Origin: Alphaproteobacteria bacterium
Lineage (GTDB): Bacteria > Pseudomonadota > Alphaproteobacteria > JAJTHO01 > CANGXP01
Length of the DNA stretch: 34,899 nt
Direction of reading: 5' to 3'
Assembly (NCBI GenBank): GCA_947457935.1
Contig: CANGXP010000018.1
Location: forward strand, 1-34,899
Below are positions 33,661 to 34,899 of the stretch, one piece after another. Within the stretch, counting starts at the first letter, position 1, and each line of letters begins with the position of its first letter. The notes under the pieces were generated by a model, which saw only the letters and a list, made by a program, of their open reading frames with translations, made no database searches and was not told where the DNA came from. Made by a program: the position numbers and the translations under genes.

Positions 33661-33820
33661 AGCCTATAATAAACAGCAGACTATTATTTTTGTCGTACGT
33701 CAAGTTTATAGAGAAGAGGTAGTAACGGCAGGCCTGAACGCCACCAGCACAGCGACTTTTTGGGTAAGGCAAGTAAGAATAGTCAGGAATCGATTGATTG
33801 TAAACCCATGTTGTGGTTGT

Positions 33821-34114
33821 TCAGCTATAATCGCGCAGCTCTAGCCCATGCCATACACGCAAAATAACAGGGTTCTCCTCATCCAGCATATACCGCAAAA
33901 TATATCCATGCTTTCCAAAGGGCGTAAAATACTCTCTCCTGCCTGTATCATCAGGCATCCTAACCCCGATATGAGGCATCTCGCCTAACTGGGTAGCGGC
34001 ATGGTTAATCGTTTGGGCTGCCCTGCGTGCAGCATCGGGGTTTTTCTCTTTCAAAAACGAAAATACCCGCTCAACATCTGCAAGGGCAGGGCGTGTCCAT
34101 ATTACCGAGGGCAT
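33821..34114 (-). CDS. ParE/RelE-family toxin
   Basis: This 97-residue protein fits the ParE/RelE toxin superfamily: a starting strand VIWTRPALADVERVFSFL (two helices follow), then AARRAAQTINHAATQLGEMPHIG, VRMPDDTGRREYFTPFGKHGYILRYM-type strands (about residues 52-77) and a final VWHGLELRDY. The last motif is like the VLRVWHGRQ ending common in ParE toxins. The ATG lies inside the antitoxin gene with a 13-base overlap, the usual type II toxin-antitoxin order. Whether it targets gyrase (ParE) or ribosome-bound mRNA (RelE) cannot be decided by eye. Confidence 0.85.
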   Translation of the reverse strand: MPSVIWTRPALADVERVFSFLKEKNPDAARRAAQTINHAATQLGEMPHIGVRMPDDTGRREYFTPFGKHGYILRYMLDEENPVILRVWHGLELRDYS

Positions 34115-34365
34115 GGCAATTCGCCTTGCGTACCTATGCTATCAAGCCATTCCGTAACCGCTGTGTGAGAAACACCCCCGTCACGTTGGTATGCTTGCCA
34201 GCGTTGTGCATCTTCCTCACGCTCCCGCCAGTAGGCTTCTTGCTCTTGCAAGTATTTCTCAATAGCCGCTTTCATCAACCAATGCGGGGAACGTTGGGTA
34301 CGCACACCTAAGACTTGCAACCGTTCACGGGTCTGTGGGTCTAATTTAACGCCTGTTGTCTGCAT
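34102..34365 (-). CDS. Ribbon-helix-helix (CopG/ParD-like) antitoxin
   Basis: This 87-residue protein has an N-terminal ribbon-helix-helix DNA-binding domain: strand QTTGVKLDPQTRERLQVL, then a helix with RTQRSPHWLMKAAIEKYLQ. Its C-terminal tail (DGGVSHTAVTEWLDSIGTQ) matches the toxin-neutralising tail common in these antitoxins. The ATG at 34365 has AGAAGG upstream; an in-frame ATG at 34398 lies inside the operator and is less likely. It precedes and overlaps the toxin gene. By family rule it neutralises the toxin and represses its own promoter. Confidence 0.86.
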   Translation of the reverse strand: MQTTGVKLDPQTRERLQVLGVRTQRSPHWLMKAAIEKYLQEQEAYWREREEDAQRWQAYQRDGGVSHTAVTEWLDSIGTQGELPCPR

Positions 34366-34379
34366 AAACACCCTTCTTG

Positions 34380-34409
34380 TAGTTTCACCAAGTTGCACCT
34401 AGTAACACC
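34380..34409. promoter_or_regulatory. Operator of the toxin-antitoxin operon: three tandem decamers
   Basis: TAGTTTCACC, AAGTTGCACC and TAGTAACACC follow one another without gap, 15 bases upstream of the antitoxin ATG. The exact 10-bp period places all three on one face of the helix, as expected for cooperative binding by ribbon-helix-helix dimers. A -35-like TTGTAA (gene strand) lies upstream near 34434. Confidence 0.55.
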
Positions 34410-34476
34410 TTAACAAAAATGCATGAAGATTACAAGTGGCATGTTTTTCCTAGGCACTCCTGAGATTTTAAGTATT

Positions 34477-34641
34477 TTAGGCGACCACGCAGTGGCGGCG
34501 CAGCCAATATGGCGTAATTTCGAGAGTGAGCAGGCGCAAAGCGAAGCTTTTGCCGCGCAAACCAATGAAACTTGCTTTTTGCAAGCCTGAAATGGGATTG
34601 GCAAATTCGCGAATGGAGGAATCGGGGAGGGTGATTTTCAT
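34477..34641 (-). pseudogene. Degenerate second copy of the thrS 5' end
   Basis: A 54-codon ORF starts [13 protein letters not shown], identical to the first 13 residues of thrS, continues ANPISGL where thrS has PAPVSGL, and then runs into unrelated sequence to a TAA at 34477-34479. DNA identity to 32228-32266 is 37 of 39 bases over the start. It cannot make a synthetase. It lies in direct orientation with thrS, on the far side of the R-M and toxin-antitoxin genes, and is probably the scar of the event that brought them in. Confidence 0.75.
34485..34601. repeat. Palindrome-rich stretch of four consecutive hairpins
   Basis: Within about 120 bases four stems follow each other: CCAC-GCA-GTGG (34485-34495), GCCA-ATA-TGGC (34503-34513), GCAAAGC-GAA-GCTTTTGC (34536-34553, one bulge) and CTTGC-T5-GCAAG (34571-34585). 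The last is enclosed by CCAAT (34562-34566) and ATTGG (34597-34601). It fills the non-homologous part of the thrS fragment. Besides this, the 34366-34768 gap holds only the toxin-antitoxin control region, the thrS fragment and the IS tail. Confidence 0.5.
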
Positions 34642-34651
34642 AAATTGAAGA

Positions 34652-34899
34652 CTACGTTCTGCTATGAGTATTGATCATATTCTTTATTGCTTCTGAAGTT
34701 GGCAAACTAATAATGGGGATGGCTGCAATGCGCGAAAATATCCCTTCATAATCAATTTCATTATATAGTCATTCCAAAACAAAATTACCCATGAGGAGTT
34801 GCTCAAGATTTTTCCCTGAATAGATGAGTCTTTTTTTGAGTACGGCAAAAGCCTGTTCAATAGGGTTGAGGTCTGGACTGTATGTTGGGAGAGGCAAGA
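34652..34899 (-). mobile_element. IS630-family transposase, C-terminal part, interrupted by a stop
   Basis: The minus frame entering from the right edge reads LPTYSPDLNPIEQAFAVLKK, the conserved C-terminal block of IS630/Tc1-mariner DDE transposases (the SPDLNPIE motif holds the last catalytic acid). It hits a TGA at 34769-34771, then remains open in the same frame to a TAG at 34652-34654. That pattern suggests a transposase broken by a nonsense mutation, or a natural end at 34769 followed by chance. The element continues beyond the window. It lies directly upstream of the degenerate thrS copy. Confidence 0.8.

Noticed and set aside
33590-33844. Plus-strand ORF of 84 codons across the gap between the methyltransferase and toxin genes.
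   Set aside because: It overlaps both flanking genes antisense, has no Shine-Dalgarno and no recognisable domain. The gap more likely holds R-M control sites.
34641-34656. Similarity of TAAATTGAAGACTA to the end of the MITE-like element (TAAATTGAAACAACTA), as if the IS630 element shared its ends.
   Set aside because: The match needs a two-base gap, covers about 13 bases and is oriented so that the element would lie on the thrS side, not the transposase side. Too weak to link them.
34652-34771. Possible reassigned genetic code (TGA read as Trp), because both the IS630 tail and the left-edge ORF continue in frame past a TGA.
   Set aside because: TGA serves as the normal stop of several intact genes here (for example the STAS, hemC and hemD genes), and Trp is encoded by TGG throughout. 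Decay of the two ORFs explains the pattern.
1-34899. CRISPR array, prophage genes or rRNA genes.
   Set aside because: No regularly spaced repeats with unique spacers, no phage structural genes, integrase or rRNA sequence were seen.

Overview
The window looks like a piece of an alphaproteobacterial chromosome of moderate-to-low GC. Supporting signs are a hemC-hemD-(mitofilin-like)-hemY operon, a homologue of the mitochondrial complex I accessory subunit NDUFS4, a tsaD-EVE pair, a tig-clpP pair and an NfeD-stomatin pair. I cannot fix the order or genus. clpX does not follow clpP, and lon lies about 18 kb away from clpP.

Layout. 1-455: a broken or small ORF region of unknown origin, a CRP/FNR-like palindrome and the lon promoter. 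456-4850: lon and a convergent DsbD/ScsB-type thiol-disulfide transporter, overlapping at their 3' ends. 4917-7385: a small exported protein diverging from a three-gene signalling operon (soluble chemoreceptor-like coiled coil, STAS protein, HATPase anti-sigma-type kinase), with a CRP/FNR-like box between them. 7369-11066 (minus strand): a tightly coupled haem operon, hemC, hemD, mitofilin-like and hemY, carrying four copies of a short palindromic repeat inside its genes. 11110-11238: a MITE-like element with 29-bp terminal inverted repeats, in the hemC/tsaD divergent promoter region. 11263-17299: tsaD, an EVE-domain protein and a GldA/GldF/GldG/DUF4340 ABC export system. 17355-21668: a beta-barrel outer-membrane protein, tRNA-Leu(UAG), tig, clpP, tRNA-Pro(UGG) and mscL. 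21774-28171: a two-gene RND efflux pump, the NDUFS4-like gene, a hexapeptide acyltransferase, NfeD and an SPFH protein, ending in a clear terminator. 28200-32266: a lipoprotein, gpmA, an exported serine protease and thrS.

32267-34899 is the most accessory-looking part. It holds a type II restriction-modification pair (DpnA-like adenine methyltransferase plus a PD-(D/E)XK nuclease), a ParE/RelE-type toxin with a ribbon-helix-helix antitoxin, a palindrome-rich stretch, a second degenerate copy of the first ~20 codons of thrS, and the tail of an IS630-family transposase. The two thrS 5' ends bracket the R-M and toxin-antitoxin genes as direct repeats. This suggests a defence/addiction island inserted at the start of thrS.

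The points most worth a second look are the receptor-STAS-kinase operon, which has no phosphatase or sigma factor beside it; the thrS-bracketed island; the in-gene palindromic repeat confined to the haem operon; the three-decamer operator of the toxin-antitoxin module; and the MITE-like element. All calls come from reading the sequence. No database search was run.
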